Shown here: positions 12,374 through 21,281 of the stretch, one piece after another
How positions within the stretch are numbered: position 1 is the first letter of the stretch
Layout: each line of letters begins with the position of its first letter
Source: Mycolicibacterium sp. 018/SC-01/001
GTDB lineage: Bacteria; Actinomycetota; Actinomycetes; Mycobacteriales; Mycobacteriaceae
Assembly: GCF_007096635.1 (NCBI RefSeq)
Contig: NZ_VKAA01000006.1
Location: 1 to 64,000, forward strand
DNA: 64,000 nucleotides
Reading direction: 5' to 3'
Program-made: the position numbers and the translations under genes
Notes under the pieces: generated by a model
What the model was told of the DNA's origin: nothing
Databases searched by the model: none
What the model saw: only the letters and a program-made list of their open reading frames with translations

Positions 12374-15070
12374 TCAGCTCCGGCCGATCTCCGCGCGCAG
12401 CGCCGCGAGTGCGGCATCGATGCCCGCGGCACCCTTACCGGAGCCCTGCGCCAGATCCGCTTTGCCGCCGCCGCGGCCGTTCACCGCGGCGCCCAGCACG
12501 CCCACCAGGTCGTTGGCACGCAGCCCGAGGTCCTGGGCCGCCGGGTTGACGGCAACCACGAACGGCACCGTGTCGTTGTCGCTCTCGGCGATCAGCGCGA
12601 CGACCGCCGGCTCGCTGCCCAGCTTGCCGCGGATGTCGCCGACGAGGGAGCGCAGGTCGCCGGCCGAGATCCCGCCGGCCATCCGCTGCGCCACGAGCCG
12701 GACCCGACCGATCTGTTCGGCCCCGGCGGCCGCGTTGACCGCGGCGGCGCGCGCAGTGGCCAGCCGCAACCGGTCGAGTTCCTTCTCGGCGGCGCGCAGC
12801 CGCTCCACCAGCGTGGCGACGCGGGCGGGCACCTCGTCCGAGGGCACTTTCAGCGACGAGGCCAACCCGGCCATCAGCGCGCGTTCCTTGGCGAGGTGCC
12901 GAAACGAGTCGAGCCCGACATAGGCCTCGACGCGGCGGACGCCGGAGCCGACCGACGATTCGCCCAGGATCGTCACCGGGCCGATCTGCGCGGACCGTCC
13001 GACGTGTGTGCCGCCGCAGAGCTCCAGCGAGAACGGACCACCGATCTCGACGACCCGGACCTCGTCGGGGTACGACTCACCGAACATCGCCATCGCGCCC
13101 ATCGCCTTGGCCTTCTCCAACTTCTCGGTGAAGGTGTGCACCTCGAAGTCGGCCTGCACCGCCTCGTTGGTGACCTCCTCGACCTGGGCGCGCTGCTCGT
13201 CGCTCAGCGCGCCCTGGAAGTTGAAGTCGAACCGCAGATAACCGGGCCGGTTCAGCGAGCCGGCCTGAACGGCGCCCGGCCCCAGCACCTGTCGCAGCGC
13301 CGCGTGCACCATGTGTGTGCCCGAGTGACCTTGCGTGGCACCGCGGCGCCACTGGGGGTCGACGGCGGCGGTCACGGTGTCGCCCTCGACGAACTCGCCC
13401 GATTCGACGTTGACCCGATGTGCCCACAGCGTTTTGGCGATCTTCTGCACATCGGTGACCGCCGCCTTGGCCGTCTCCGACGATCCGGTGCCGCTGATGT
13501 GGCCCTCGTCGGCGATCTGCCCACCCGACTCGGCATAGAACGGGCTGCGGTCCAGGATCAGCTCGATCCGCTCACCGCTGCCGTCGCGGCCGGAACGCGA
13601 CACCACCGGCACCCGCTTGCCGTCCACGAAGATACCGAGAATCCTTGCCTCGGTGGTCAGTTCGTCGAAACCGGTGAACTCGGTGGGACCGGCGTCGACG
13701 AGTTCGCGGTACGCGCTGAGGTCGGTGTGCGCCTGCTTGCGGGCCGCGGCGTCGGCCTTGGCACGCTGCCGCTGCTCGGCCATCAGCGCACGGAAGCCCT
13801 CTTCGTCGACCCCGAGGTCGGCCTCGGCGGCCATCTCCAGCGTCAGCTCCAGCGGGAAGCCGTAGGTGTCGTGCAATGTGAAGGCGTCGGTGCCCGACAG
13901 CAGGGTGGCACCGGATGCCTTGGTGGCGCGGGCTGCGTCCTCGAAGAGCCGCGAGCCGGAGGCCAGTGTGCGGTTGAACGCCGCCTCCTCGGCGACGGCG
14001 ATGCGCGAGATGCGGTCGAAGTCGCTCACCAGCTCGGGGTACGACGGCCCGGTCGCGTCACGCACCGTAGCCATCAGGTCCGCCATGAACGCGTCCTCGA
14101 CGCCGAGCAGTTTGGCCGCTCGGATGATGCGGCGCAGCAACCGGCGCAGCACGTATCCACGCCCCTCGTTGCCGGGGCTGACCCCGTCGCCGATGATGAT
14201 CGCCGCGGTGCGGCTGTGGTCGGCGATGATCCGGTATCGCACGTCGTCGGCGTGGTTGCCCTGCCCGTAGCCGCGCGGCGCACGAGCGGCCATCATGTCG
14301 ATCGCGGGGCGCAGCAGGTCGGTCTCGTAGACGTTGTCCACACCTTGCAGCAGGCACGCCACGCGCTCGATGCCCATGCCGGTGTCGATGTTCTGGCGCG
14401 GCAGCGGGCCGAGGATCTCGAAGTCGTCCTTGGAGGTGCCCTCGCCACGCTCGTTCTGCATGAACACGAGGTTCCAGATCTCGATGTAGCGGTCCTCGTT
14501 GGCCTCGGGGCCGCCTTCGATGCCGTACTCGGGTCCGCGGTCGTAGTAGATCTCCGACGACGGTCCGCACGGCCCGGGAATGCCCATCGACCAGTAGTTG
14601 TCGGCCATGCCGCGGCGCTGGATGCGGTCGGCGGGCAGCCCCGCCACGTCCTGCCAGTAGCCGATCGCCTCGTCGTCGTCGAGATAGACCGTGGCCCACA
14701 GTCTTTCCGGATCGAAGCCGTAGCCACCCTGCTCGACGGGATCGGTCAGCAGCGACCAGGCGAACTCGATGGCGCCCTTCTTGAAGTAGTCACCGAAGCT
14801 GAAGTTCCCGGCCATCTGGAAGAAGGTGTTGTGCCGGGTGGTGATGCCGACCTCGTCGATGTCCGGAGTGCGGATGCACTTCTGGATGCTCACGGCGCGG
14901 TCCCACGGCGGGGTCCTGGCGCCCAGGAAGTAGGGGACGAACTGCACCATGCCGGCGTTGACGAACAGCAGGTTCGGGTCGTCGAGGATCACCGATGCAC
15001 TGGGCACCTCGGTGTGCCCGGCCTTCACGAAGTGATCAAGGAACCGCTTCCTGATCTCGTGTGTCTGCAC
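12374..15070 (-). CDS. alaS: Alanyl-tRNA synthetase
   Basis: A full-length class IIc synthetase of 898 residues. The catalytic core starts at [19 protein letters not shown], with motif 2 in the [19 protein letters not shown] area. The editing domain zinc motif ([16 protein letters not shown], with HxxxH) and a later C-x-G-G-T-H (LELCGGTHV) are intact, so misacylated Ser/Gly-tRNA editing should work. The C-Ala tail ends the protein with [14 protein letters not shown]-like sequence. GTG 15070 is preferred over the upstream alternative at 15115 because AGGAG sits just before it and it gives the canonical N-terminus. Confidence 0.97.
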   Translation of the reverse strand: MQTHEIRKRFLDHFVKAGHTEVPSASVILDDPNLLFVNAGMVQFVPYFLGARTPPWDRAVSIQKCIRTPDIDEVGITTRHNTFFQMAGNFSFGDYFKKGAIEFAWSLLTDPVEQGGYGFDPERLWATVYLDDDEAIGYWQDVAGLPADRIQRRGMADNYWSMGIPGPCGPSSEIYYDRGPEYGIEGGPEANEDRYIEIWNLVFMQNERGEGTSKDDFEILGPLPRQNIDTGMGIERVACLLQGVDNVYETDLLRPAIDMMAARAPRGYGQGNHADDVRYRIIADHSRTAAIIIGDGVSPGNEGRGYVLRRLLRRIIRAAKLLGVEDAFMADLMATVRDATGPSYPELVSDFDRISRIAVAEEAAFNRTLASGSRLFEDAARATKASGATLLSGTDAFTLHDTYGFPLELTLEMAAEADLGVDEEGFRALMAEQRQRAKADAAARKQAHTDLSAYRELVDAGPTEFTGFDELTTEARILGIFVDGKRVPVVSRSGRDGSGERIELILDRSPFYAESGGQIADEGHISGTGSSETAKAAVTDVQKIAKTLWAHRVNVESGEFVEGDTVTAAVDPQWRRGATQGHSGTHMVHAALRQVLGPGAVQAGSLNRPGYLRFDFNFQGALSDEQRAQVEEVTNEAVQADFEVHTFTEKLEKAKAMGAMAMFGESYPDEVRVVEIGGPFSLELCGGTHVGRSAQIGPVTILGESSVGSGVRRVEAYVGLDSFRHLAKERALMAGLASSLKVPSDEVPARVATLVERLRAAEKELDRLRLATARAAAVNAAAGAEQIGRVRLVAQRMAGGISAGDLRSLVGDIRGKLGSEPAVVALIAESDNDTVPFVVAVNPAAQDLGLRANDLVGVLGAAVNGRGGGKADLAQGSGKGAAGIDAALAALRAEIGRS

Positions 15071-15166
15071 TCCTGCTGCCCTTCGGGTCTGGTGGTCGTG
15101 CCTATCGGCCGCCACCTGCGATTACTCGACCGCACCACAGTACCGGGCGCCCACCGCGGCAGGCGT

Positions 15167-15568
15167 TCACCCCGACACGAAGCTGAGCCGGACGTTGCGC
15201 CGGGCGTTGTCCCTGTTCAGATCGACGAGCACGACGCTCTGCCAGGTGCCCAGCAGCGGCTCACCGCCGCCCACCGGGACGGTCACCGAGGGTGACACGA
15301 GGCCGGGCAAGACGTGGTCGGCGCCGTGTCCCGGCGACCCGTGCGCATGGCGGTAGCGGTCGTCGCGCGGCAGCAGCGTCTCCAGCGTCTCCACCAGGTC
15401 GTGGTCCGAGCCCGCCCCGGTCTCGATGATCGCCACCCCGGCGGTGGCGTGCGGCACGAACACGTTGCACAACCCGTCGCCCCGGGACGCGCAGAACGCG
15501 CGGACCTCGCCGGTCAGGTCGACAGTCCGGCGGCGGCTCGTGTCCACCTCGAGCACCTGTGTGTCCAT
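15167..15568 (-). CDS. YjbQ/UPF0047 family protein
   Basis: A 133-residue protein of the secondary thiamine-phosphate synthase-like fold, usually a trimer. The family signatures are CNVFVPHATAGVAIIE, with the conserved His/Thr, followed by HGSPGHGADHVLPGLVSPSVTVPV and LGTWQSVVLVDLN. It matches the M. tuberculosis gene next to alaS (Rv2556c). Biochemical function is still unsettled. ATG 15568 is favoured over 15598 because it gives the usual N-terminus and because TAGGGT lies seven bases before it. Confidence 0.85.
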   Translation of the reverse strand: MDTQVLEVDTSRRRTVDLTGEVRAFCASRGDGLCNVFVPHATAGVAIIETGAGSDHDLVETLETLLPRDDRYRHAHGSPGHGADHVLPGLVSPSVTVPVGGGEPLLGTWQSVVLVDLNRDNARRNVRLSFVSG

Positions 15569-15575
15569 GGGACCG

Positions 15576-15581
15576 ACCCTA
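15576..15581 (-). promoter_or_regulatory. Putative -10 box for the YjbQ-family gene
   Basis: TAGGGT on the minus strand ends seven bases before ATG 15568, with no Shine-Dalgarno in between. This fits leaderless expression of this gene, possibly continuing into alaS. Confidence 0.35.
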
Positions 15582-15665
15582 CGGACACCGCCGGCCATTG
15601 ACGCGAGCGTTTATTGCCGACCGGGCTCGGGTAGCCACCGCTCAGCCGCAATCCTTGGAGGAACC

Positions 15666-15980
15666 ATGACCGTCACCGGCATCTTCACCGCAGTTCTCAT
15701 CGGTATCGTCATCGGCGCGCTCGGCCGGCTCGTCCTACCGGGTAAGCAGCCCATCGGAATGCTGCTGACCATCCTGGTGGGCATCGTGTCCGCGTTCGTG
15801 GGTACCGCGATCGCTCGGGCGGTCGGTATTCCGACCGCCACCAACGGGATCGACTGGATGGAGCTTCTCGTCCAGGTCGTCGTCGCCGCGCTGGGCGTGG
15901 CGCTGGTGGCCTCCCTCATGGGCCGGCGGCGCAGCCGCGGCCTGCTGGGTGGTGGCCGCCGATCCGGAATCCTGCGCTGA
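15666..15980 (+). CDS. GlsB/YeaQ/YmgE-type small membrane protein
   Basis: A 104-residue protein with three hydrophobic segments (about residues 5-22, 30-50 and 62-84) and the glycine-rich GALGRLVLPGKQPIG loop typical of transglycosylase-associated/YeaQ stress proteins. A basic tail (RRRSRGLLGGGRRSG) follows. The family is induced by stress in several bacteria but has no known activity. ATG 15666 is set by a strong GGAGGA at 15657-15662. Inverted repeats just after the stop suggest it is a one-gene unit. Confidence 0.8.
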   Translation: MTVTGIFTAVLIGIVIGALGRLVLPGKQPIGMLLTILVGIVSAFVGTAIARAVGIPTATNGIDWMELLVQVVVAALGVALVASLMGRRRSRGLLGGGRRSGILR

Positions 15981-16000
15981 CCGCGCGAGACTCCGTTCGT

Positions 16001-16038
16001 GGTGATCCCGGCTGGGCCCCCGACCAGTCGGGATCACC
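16001..16038 (+). terminator. Perfect 10-bp hairpin downstream of the YeaQ-like gene
   Basis: GGTGATCCCG (16001-16010) pairs perfectly with CGGGATCACC (16029-16038) around an 18-base loop, beginning 21 bases after the stop at 15980. There is no T-run after it, which is usual in mycobacteria. It probably separates this gene from the leader-carrying FBP gene. Confidence 0.5.
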
Positions 16039-16085
16039 CCCGTTGTCCTACAGGTAAATCCGTGGCCTCTGCAGGGGCCGCCCGC

Positions 16086-16091
16086 TAACGT
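16086..16091 (+). promoter_or_regulatory. Putative -10 box for the FBP-gene leader
   Basis: TAACGT fits TANNNT and ends seven bases before the ATG of a 16-codon open frame at 16099. Transcription would start at that ATG. Confidence 0.35.
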
Positions 16092-16098
16092 GGTTTCG

Positions 16099-16149
16099 AT
16101 GCACATCCGAGTCGAGGAGGTCGTCGGCGCTCTCGCCGACATCAGATGA
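16099..16149 (+). CDS. Possible 16-residue leader peptide
   Basis: The open frame encodes MHIRVEEVVGALADIR and stops with TGA at 16147-16149. The -10-like box placed for leaderless translation, and the hairpin ten bases after its stop, suggest a translated leader upstream of the FBP-family gene. It has no homologue I recognise, and chance occurrence is possible. Confidence 0.3.
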   Translation: MHIRVEEVVGALADIR

Positions 16150-16158
16150 CCGCGCCCC

Positions 16159-16182
16159 GTCGCCGACCTGCGGGTCGGCGAC
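16159..16182 (+). promoter_or_regulatory. Leader hairpin before the FBP-family gene
   Basis: GTCGCCGAC (16159-16167) pairs perfectly with GTCGGCGAC (16174-16182) around a six-base loop. It ends six bases before ATG 16189 and 60 bases before ATG 16243. It could act as an attenuator or hide the translation start. Confidence 0.4.
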
Positions 16183-16242
16183 ATCGCCATGTCATCACTC
16201 CCCTCGTGCGCCGCATGCGCACCCTTCTCGGACGGATTCCTC

Positions 16243-16740
16243 ATGCATGCCTTCACCCGTGACCACATCCTCGGCGCCTTTCGTGGAGCCACCCGCGGCG
16301 AGATCAAGAAGGTCACGTTCCCACCGGATTTCGACACGGTCGATTTCGAGTCGCTGGACTACTACGGCTGGAGCGATCCGAAGCTCCCGCGCCGCGCCTA
16401 CCTCGTCGTCGAGCATCTCGACGGTCCCGTTGCGCTGCTCCTCAACCGCGCGGCGAGCAAGCCCCGGGGGCGGGCCATGTGCACGTGGTGCAACGACGTC
16501 ACCCTCACCGAGGACGCTGTGCTCTACGCGGTGCGCCGCGCCGGGGCGGCGGGCCGCAAGGGTGACACCGTGGGCGCCTTGATCTGTGCAGACTTCGGAT
16601 GTTCGAAAAACGTGCGACGGCTGCCGCCGGCCTTCCACAAGGGCACCGACCTCGACCTGATCCGCGCCCGTCAGGTCGACGAACTGCGCCGCAAGGTGCA
16701 GGGATTCGTCGACAGGGTGCTGGCCACGACCGACGATTAG
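16243..16740 (+). CDS. FBP domain protein (EF-G-binding / fusidic-acid-resistance-like)
   Basis: A 165-residue protein matching the layout of FBP-family proteins. These bind elongation factor G, and some members protect it from fusidic acid. The N-terminal half is helical (FTRDHILGAFRGATRGEIKK). The C-terminal treble-clef zinc finger is visible as CTWC in MCTWCND and CADFGC in ICADFGCSKN. An ATG at 16189 would add 18 residues including extra cysteines, but family members usually start close to the FTRDHI helix, so 16243 is preferred. The stop overlaps the convergent SRPBCC gene through a shared TTAG. A short leader and hairpin lie upstream. Confidence 0.75.
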   Translation: MHAFTRDHILGAFRGATRGEIKKVTFPPDFDTVDFESLDYYGWSDPKLPRRAYLVVEHLDGPVALLLNRAASKPRGRAMCTWCNDVTLTEDAVLYAVRRAGAAGRKGDTVGALICADFGCSKNVRRLPPAFHKGTDLDLIRARQVDELRRKVQGFVDRVLATTDD

Positions 16741-17210
16741 TCGCGGGCCAGCAGCTCGTCGAGCGTGTCGTACCCCTCGGTCATGCCACCCTCCATGCCC
16801 GAGGAGAGCAATGCGTCACGCGCCTCGACCGTCGGGCAGATCGACCTCCCCCGCAGCCGGGACCGGCCGCCGCCGAGGTCGTCGAACCACAGGTACTCGA
16901 GGTTCACCATGTCGGGCGCACCGTCGAATTCGAAAGTCTGGAGGATGAATTCACTCGTACGCACGGTGTGGAAGGTGCCGTTGAAGGAGAAGGCGCCGCG
17001 CTCGTTGCGATGGGTGTAGCGGTAGCCTCCGTGATCGCGGAAATCCCATTCGGCGATCTCCATCTCCAGGTCGCGCGGCCCGAGCCATTGCTTCACCAGG
17101 TCCGGGTCCGCGTGGGCGGCGTACAACGCCGCGACCGGAGCGTCGAAGTCGCGGGTGAATTCCATGGCCAGAGTGTCCACGGGTGCGGTCAGATGCAGTG
17201 CGCTCGTCAT
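16737..17210 (-). CDS. SRPBCC / AHSA1-type protein
   Basis: A 157-residue START-like (helix-grip) domain protein of the activator-of-Hsp90-homologue group. Typical are EFTRDFDAPVAALYAAHADPDLVKQWLGP at the front, WDFRDHGGYRYTHR in the middle, and a C-terminal helix (GMEGGMTEGYDTLDELL). These small proteins bind hydrophobic ligands in a central cavity. The ATG overlaps the stop of the ArsR regulator by four bases (ATGA). This ArsR-SRPBCC pairing is very common in actinobacteria and implies that the regulator controls it. Confidence 0.88.
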   Translation of the reverse strand: MTSALHLTAPVDTLAMEFTRDFDAPVAALYAAHADPDLVKQWLGPRDLEMEIAEWDFRDHGGYRYTHRNERGAFSFNGTFHTVRTSEFILQTFEFDGAPDMVNLEYLWFDDLGGGRSRLRGRSICPTVEARDALLSSGMEGGMTEGYDTLDELLARD

Positions 17211-17539
17211 GAGAGTCCTTTCCCTGTGAGCAGCTGGTCGAGCTGCCGGTAGTTGCGTTCGGCATCGATCCGGTAGCGGTCGATCCATGCCGTCATGGCT
17301 TCCAGCGCACCCGCGTCCAGATGCACCGGCCGCCGCTGGGCATCTCGGCTGCGAGTCACCAGACCGGCCTGCTCCAGGACCCGAATGTGTTTGGAGACGG
17401 CCTGTTTGGTGATGGGGAACGGCGCCGCCAGTTCGTTGACCGTGGCGGGGCCACGGGCCAGCCGCGCCACCAGGGCGCGCCGCACCGGATCGGCGAGCGC
17501 CAGGAAGGCACGGTCCAGGCGCTCTTCGTCGTCAGCCAG
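17207..17539 (-). CDS. ArsR/SmtB-family transcriptional regulator, probable CTG start
   Basis: A winged-helix repressor of about 110 residues. The core reads LALADPVRRALVARLARG, then the recognition region ITKQAVSKHIRVLEQAGLV and the wing RSRDAQRRPVHLD. No metal-binding Cys/His motif is visible, as expected for the SRPBCC-linked subgroup. The first ATG/GTG in frame (GTG 17485) would remove the first helix. The frame stays open back to a CTG at 17539, with GGAAAGG seven bases upstream and an in-frame TGA just before it. I therefore place the start at CTG, with some doubt. Confidence 0.8.
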   Translation of the reverse strand: MADDEERLDRAFLALADPVRRALVARLARGPATVNELAAPFPITKQAVSKHIRVLEQAGLVTRSRDAQRRPVHLDAGALEAMTAWIDRYRIDAERNYRQLDQLLTGKGLS

Positions 17540-17564
17540 TGATCAACCTTTCCTTTGATCAACC
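17540..17564 (-). promoter_or_regulatory. Direct repeats upstream of the ArsR gene
   Basis: GGTTGATCA occurs twice on the minus strand (complement of 17556-17564 and 17540-17548), 16 bases apart centre to centre. The ribosome-binding site lies between the copies. TGATCA is itself a palindrome. These are candidate autoregulatory operator half-sites. Confidence 0.4.
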
Positions 17565-17616
17565 AATAAGTGGATTAAACGACAGTAGGTCGTGACCGCG
17601 CCATGGTCAAGAGGTC

Positions 17617-18945
17617 TCAGCGTTTCCGACGGATGATCGCGCGCAGCTTCTCCACCCGGGTCGCGATCTCGCGCTCAGCCCCGTGGCCGGTCGGCCGGTA
17701 GTAGTCGATGCCCGTCACCTCGTCCGGCGGATACTGTTGCGACGCAACACCACCCGGCTCGTCATGGGCGTACTTGTAGCCGACCGCGTTGCCCAGCTTC
17801 TGCGCCCCCGCATAGTGCCCGTCACGCAGATGCGGCGGCACCAGACCGGCCTTGCCGGCCCGGATGTCGGCCATCGCCGCCGCGAGTGCTGTCGTCACGG
17901 CGTTCGACTTCGGCGCGGTCGCCAGGTGCACCGTGGCGTGCGCGAGCGTCAGCTGCGCCTCCGGCATGCCGATCAGCGCGACCGTCTGGGCGGCCGCCAC
18001 CGCCGTCGGCAGGGCGGTCGGATCGGCCATGCCGATGTCCTCACTGGCCAGGATCATCAGCCGGCGCGCGATGAACCGCGGGTCCTCCCCCGCGACCAGC
18101 ATGCGCGCCAGGTAGTGCAGCGCCGCATCGACATCGGAGCCGCGCACCGATTTGATGAACGCGCTGACCACGTCGTAGTGCTGGTCACCGTCGCGGTCGT
18201 AGCGCACCGCCGCCTTGTCCAGGGACTGCTCGATGACTTCGACCGTGATCTCCCCCGACTCCGCGGCGACCTCGAGGGCGGTCAGCGCCCGCCGGGCATC
18301 CCCGGCCGAGAGCTGGACCAGCAGATCGAGCGCCTCGTCGGTGATGGGCACCTTTCCCGCCAGGCCGCGTTCGTCGTCGAGGGCGCGGCGCAGCACCGCT
18401 GTGATGTCCTCGGGGGTCAGTGGCTGCAGCTGCAGGATCAGCGACCGGCTCAGCAGCGGCGCCACCACCGAGAACGACGGGTTCTCTGTCGTGGCCGCGA
18501 CCAACAGCACCACGCGGTTCTCCACCGCCGCGAGCAGAGCGTCCTGCTGGGTCTTGGAGAACCGATGCACCTCGTCGATGAACAGCACGGTCTGCTCGCT
18601 GCGCCGCAGCAGCGCCACCCGGGCCTCTTCGATGACCGCGCGCACCTCTTTGACCCCCGCCGACAGCGCCGAGAGCGCTTCGAACCGACGGCCGGTGGCC
18701 TGTGAGATCAACGAGGCCAGCGTGGTCTTGCCGGTCCCGGGCGGGCCGTAGAGGATCACCGACGCCGCCCCCGATCCCTCGACCAGCCGGCGCAACGGCG
18801 AGTTGGCGGTGAGCAGATGCTGCTGGCCGACGACCTCGTCGAGCGATGCGGGCCGCATCCGCACGGCCAACGGCACCGCCGCCCCCACCAGCTGCGCATC
18901 AGAGGGCGCGCGCTCGCCGGGAACGTCGAACAGGCTGTCGGACAC
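17617..18945 (-). CDS. rarA: Replication-associated recombination protein RarA (MgsA)
   Basis: A 442-residue AAA+ ATPase of the clamp-loader branch, acting at stalled replication forks. Walker A is [10 protein letters not shown], Walker B FIDEVHRF and sensor 1 [10 protein letters not shown]-terminal tetramerisation domain ends with [23 protein letters not shown] 18945 has an AGGGAG ribosome-binding site. It follows the DUF3097 gene by nine bases on the same strand, the arrangement seen in other mycobacteria (Rv2559c region). Confidence 0.95.
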   Translation of the reverse strand: MSDSLFDVPGERAPSDAQLVGAAVPLAVRMRPASLDEVVGQQHLLTANSPLRRLVEGSGAASVILYGPPGTGKTTLASLISQATGRRFEALSALSAGVKEVRAVIEEARVALLRRSEQTVLFIDEVHRFSKTQQDALLAAVENRVVLLVAATTENPSFSVVAPLLSRSLILQLQPLTPEDITAVLRRALDDERGLAGKVPITDEALDLLVQLSAGDARRALTALEVAAESGEITVEVIEQSLDKAAVRYDRDGDQHYDVVSAFIKSVRGSDVDAALHYLARMLVAGEDPRFIARRLMILASEDIGMADPTALPTAVAAAQTVALIGMPEAQLTLAHATVHLATAPKSNAVTTALAAAMADIRAGKAGLVPPHLRDGHYAGAQKLGNAVGYKYAHDEPGGVASQQYPPDEVTGIDYYRPTGHGAEREIATRVEKLRAIIRRKR

Positions 18946-18954
18946 GCTCCCTGC

Positions 18955-19818
18955 TTACACGGGTGCGGTGACGAAGTCGATCAGCTCCTCGACACGGCCG
19001 ATCAGCTCGGGCTCGAGGTCCGTCCAGTCCCGCACCCGGCCGCGGATCCTCTGCCACGCCGCCGCGATGTCGGCCTGGTCGCGATGCCGCCAGCCCAGCG
19101 CCTCGCAGACGCCGTGCTTCCAGTCCTGGCCCCTGGGCACCTTCGGCCACTGCGCGACACTGATCCGCGCGGGTTTGACGGCCTCCCAGATGTCGATGAA
19201 CGGGTGGCCGACGACGAGGGTGTGCTCACCTCCGGGGCCGCGGCGCACCTGCTCGGCGATGCGCGCCTCCTTCGACCCCGCGACCAGATGGTCGACCAGG
19301 ACGCCGAGGCGCCGACCCGGACCGGGCCGGAAGTCGGCGACGATCGCCGCGAGATCGTCGACCCCGCCGAGGTATTCGACGACGACGCCCTCGAGGCGCA
19401 GATCCTCTCCCCAGACCTGCTCGACGAGCTCGGCGTCGTGCCGGCCCTCGACGTAGATCCGGCTGGCGAGTGCGACTTTGGCTCTCGCTCCGGCGACGGC
19501 GACCGACCCCGACGCGGTGCGTGTCGGCGCGGCGGGCGCCGCCTTCTTGGGCGCGGTCAGGATCACGGGCTTGCCGTCGATCAGGTAGCCCGGGCCGACC
19601 GGGAACGGTTTGGTACGGCCGTGCCGGTCTTCGAGGGTCATGCGGCCGTACTCGACGCGTACCACCGCGCCGACGAACCCGCTGGCCGCGTCCTCGACGA
19701 CCATGCCGATCTCGATCGGCTGCTCGGTCGAGCGGGGCTTGCGGTGCGGGTTCTGCGCCAGGATGTCGGCGCCGTAACGATCGGCCACCCGGTGATCGTA
19801 GGGACCGGTCAGGGCCAC
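18955..19818 (-). CDS. DUF3097 family protein
   Basis: A 287-residue actinobacterial protein of unknown function, recognised from its beginning (YGADILAQNPHRKP, PIEIGMVVED) and its C-terminal half. That half contains YVEGRHDAELVEQVWGEDLR and VGHPFIDIWEAVKPARI. The YVEGRHDAELVEQVW and VLVDHLV segments look like a TOPRIM-type core (E ... DxD-like), suggesting nucleic-acid work; that is inference only. It is directly upstream of rarA and likely cotranscribed with it. The start GTG 19818 has no clear ribosome-binding site. Confidence 0.75.
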   Translation of the reverse strand: MALTGPYDHRVADRYGADILAQNPHRKPRSTEQPIEIGMVVEDAASGFVGAVVRVEYGRMTLEDRHGRTKPFPVGPGYLIDGKPVILTAPKKAAPAAPTRTASGSVAVAGARAKVALASRIYVEGRHDAELVEQVWGEDLRLEGVVVEYLGGVDDLAAIVADFRPGPGRRLGVLVDHLVAGSKEARIAEQVRRGPGGEHTLVVGHPFIDIWEAVKPARISVAQWPKVPRGQDWKHGVCEALGWRHRDQADIAAAWQRIRGRVRDWTDLEPELIGRVEELIDFVTAPV

Positions 19819-19846
19819 GGGGTCGAGCGTCGGGCCGCGTGTTGCC

Positions 19847-21181
19847 TCAGACCGCTGCGAGGTGCTGCCGCAGCCAGGTCTGCGAGTGGTCCAGCCATTG
19901 CCGGTAATGCCCCATCGCGCAGTGATCGTCGTTCGGGTAGAGCAGCAGCGTGGCGTCGGGCGCAGCGTCGGCGAGGTCGATCGTGTCCTGGGTGCTGAGC
20001 AGGGTGTCGTGCGTGCCGTTGATCGCCAGCAGCGGAATCGTGATGTCGGCGTAACGATCTCGGATCGACAGCCGACGCAACGCACGCACGAGCGCGATCG
20101 GGTTGGAGACACCCAGCGTCTGCGCCAGCGCGTGGATGATGACGTCGGGCATGCCGAAGCCGCCGTGGAAGGAGTGGTGGGTGGGCGCGCCACAGGCGAC
20201 GGCGCAGGCGAGGCGAGAATCTGTCGCGGCCATGCGCGCTGCCCAGTAACCGCCGAAACTGACTCCGACCATCGCGATGCGGTCGGGGTCCAGCCGGTCG
20301 TCGGACACCAGGCGGTCGATGACGGCGCGATAGATGGCCTCGGACCCGACGCTCATGGGCTCGGTATAGGCATAGGAGCCGGGCATCTCCATCAGGAACG
20401 TCGCCAATCCGGCTCCGCGGTAGCGCAACAGCGCCACGGCGAGTTCCTGGACGGTGCCTTCCAGACCGTTGGTGGCCAGCACGACAGGGTGCGGGCCGGG
20501 GGTCGGCGGAAGGATGAGCCACCCCTGCACGGTCTGACCGTCGCCGGCGGTGACGTCGATCTGCTCGACACGGACACCGATCGACGGCGCGAGGACCTGC
20601 ACCAGAACGTCGAACTGGTCGCGGGACCGGCGGTAGGCCGCCATCCGGTGCGGATCGTGCCCGGGAAACGCGCTGACCTGGTAGTAGGTGAGCGCCTTGA
20701 CCCACGCGTCGATCGCGGCGAATGCCTGCGCGGCCCGTCGGTGATCGTCGCCCCCCTGTGCAGCGACGAGGTCGTCGATCGCCTGCGCACTCGGCTGCGG
20801 TCCGTGATCGGCGAACAAGACCGCTCCCGGACTGAGCGACTGTCGCAACGCCTCGATCTGCCCGTCAGTCAGTGCCTCGGCGTTGTCCAGATCGGGCATA
20901 TCGATCTGGTGCAGCTCGCGCAGCAGGGTCGTACACCGCCGGAGATACTGCGCGGCAATAGGATTCCAGTGATCGCACCAGCGATCGGGTGCCAACGACC
21001 GCGCCTCGGTCACCTGGGCGGCGAACTCGGCCGGATCGAGGCCGCCCATGTTGGCGTAGCGCGACACGAACAATCTCGGCAGAAACGGTGCCGCGCCGAG
21101 CCGGCGAGCGACCAGGTTCGTCGTGCGGGTCATCGCGCACGCCGTCACCAGAGCCTTGTGCCACACAGAGACCGTGGACAT
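19847..21181 (-). CDS. Alpha/beta hydrolase of the FrsA/DUF1100-like group
   Basis: A 444-residue two-part hydrolase. A helical N-terminal region of about 180 residues precedes the catalytic domain. The latter carries a GLEG oxyanion segment, the nucleophile in GVSFGGYWAARMA, an acid in NGTHDTLLS and a late His in NDDHCAMGHY. The overall layout resembles enzymes that cleave C-C or ester bonds in large substrates. ATG 21181 is preferred over an upstream frame because GAGAGGAT precedes it. It is divergent from a TetR gene, and two palindromes in the gap suggest TetR controls it. Confidence 0.8.
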   Translation of the reverse strand: MSTVSVWHKALVTACAMTRTTNLVARRLGAAPFLPRLFVSRYANMGGLDPAEFAAQVTEARSLAPDRWCDHWNPIAAQYLRRCTTLLRELHQIDMPDLDNAEALTDGQIEALRQSLSPGAVLFADHGPQPSAQAIDDLVAAQGGDDHRRAAQAFAAIDAWVKALTYYQVSAFPGHDPHRMAAYRRSRDQFDVLVQVLAPSIGVRVEQIDVTAGDGQTVQGWLILPPTPGPHPVVLATNGLEGTVQELAVALLRYRGAGLATFLMEMPGSYAYTEPMSVGSEAIYRAVIDRLVSDDRLDPDRIAMVGVSFGGYWAARMAATDSRLACAVACGAPTHHSFHGGFGMPDVIIHALAQTLGVSNPIALVRALRRLSIRDRYADITIPLLAINGTHDTLLSTQDTIDLADAAPDATLLLYPNDDHCAMGHYRQWLDHSQTWLRQHLAAV

Positions 21182-21202
21182 GGCGATCCTCTCGACGCGC
21201 AC

Positions 21203-21259
21203 CGGAACAGTTGTTCCGAGGCTACCATCGACGGAGTAACGGGCGGAACAATCGTTCCG
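21203..21259. promoter_or_regulatory. Pair of TetR-type operators
   Basis: CGGAACAGTTGTTCCG (21203-21218) and CGGAACAATCGTTCCG (21244-21259) are two copies of the same inverted repeat, with 7-base arms CGGAACA/TGTTCCG and a 2-base spacer. The second copy has one arm mismatch. They are 41 bases apart in the 100-base gap between the hydrolase and the TetR gene. Confidence 0.65.
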
Positions 21260-21281
21260 GGGGATCGGAGACGAGCCGGAC

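Noticed and set aside
12350-15295. A 981-codon open frame on the plus strand opposite alaS
   Set aside because: It is a shadow of alaS caused by high GC and few stops. Its translation is low-complexity (His, Arg, Gly, Val) with no family motif.
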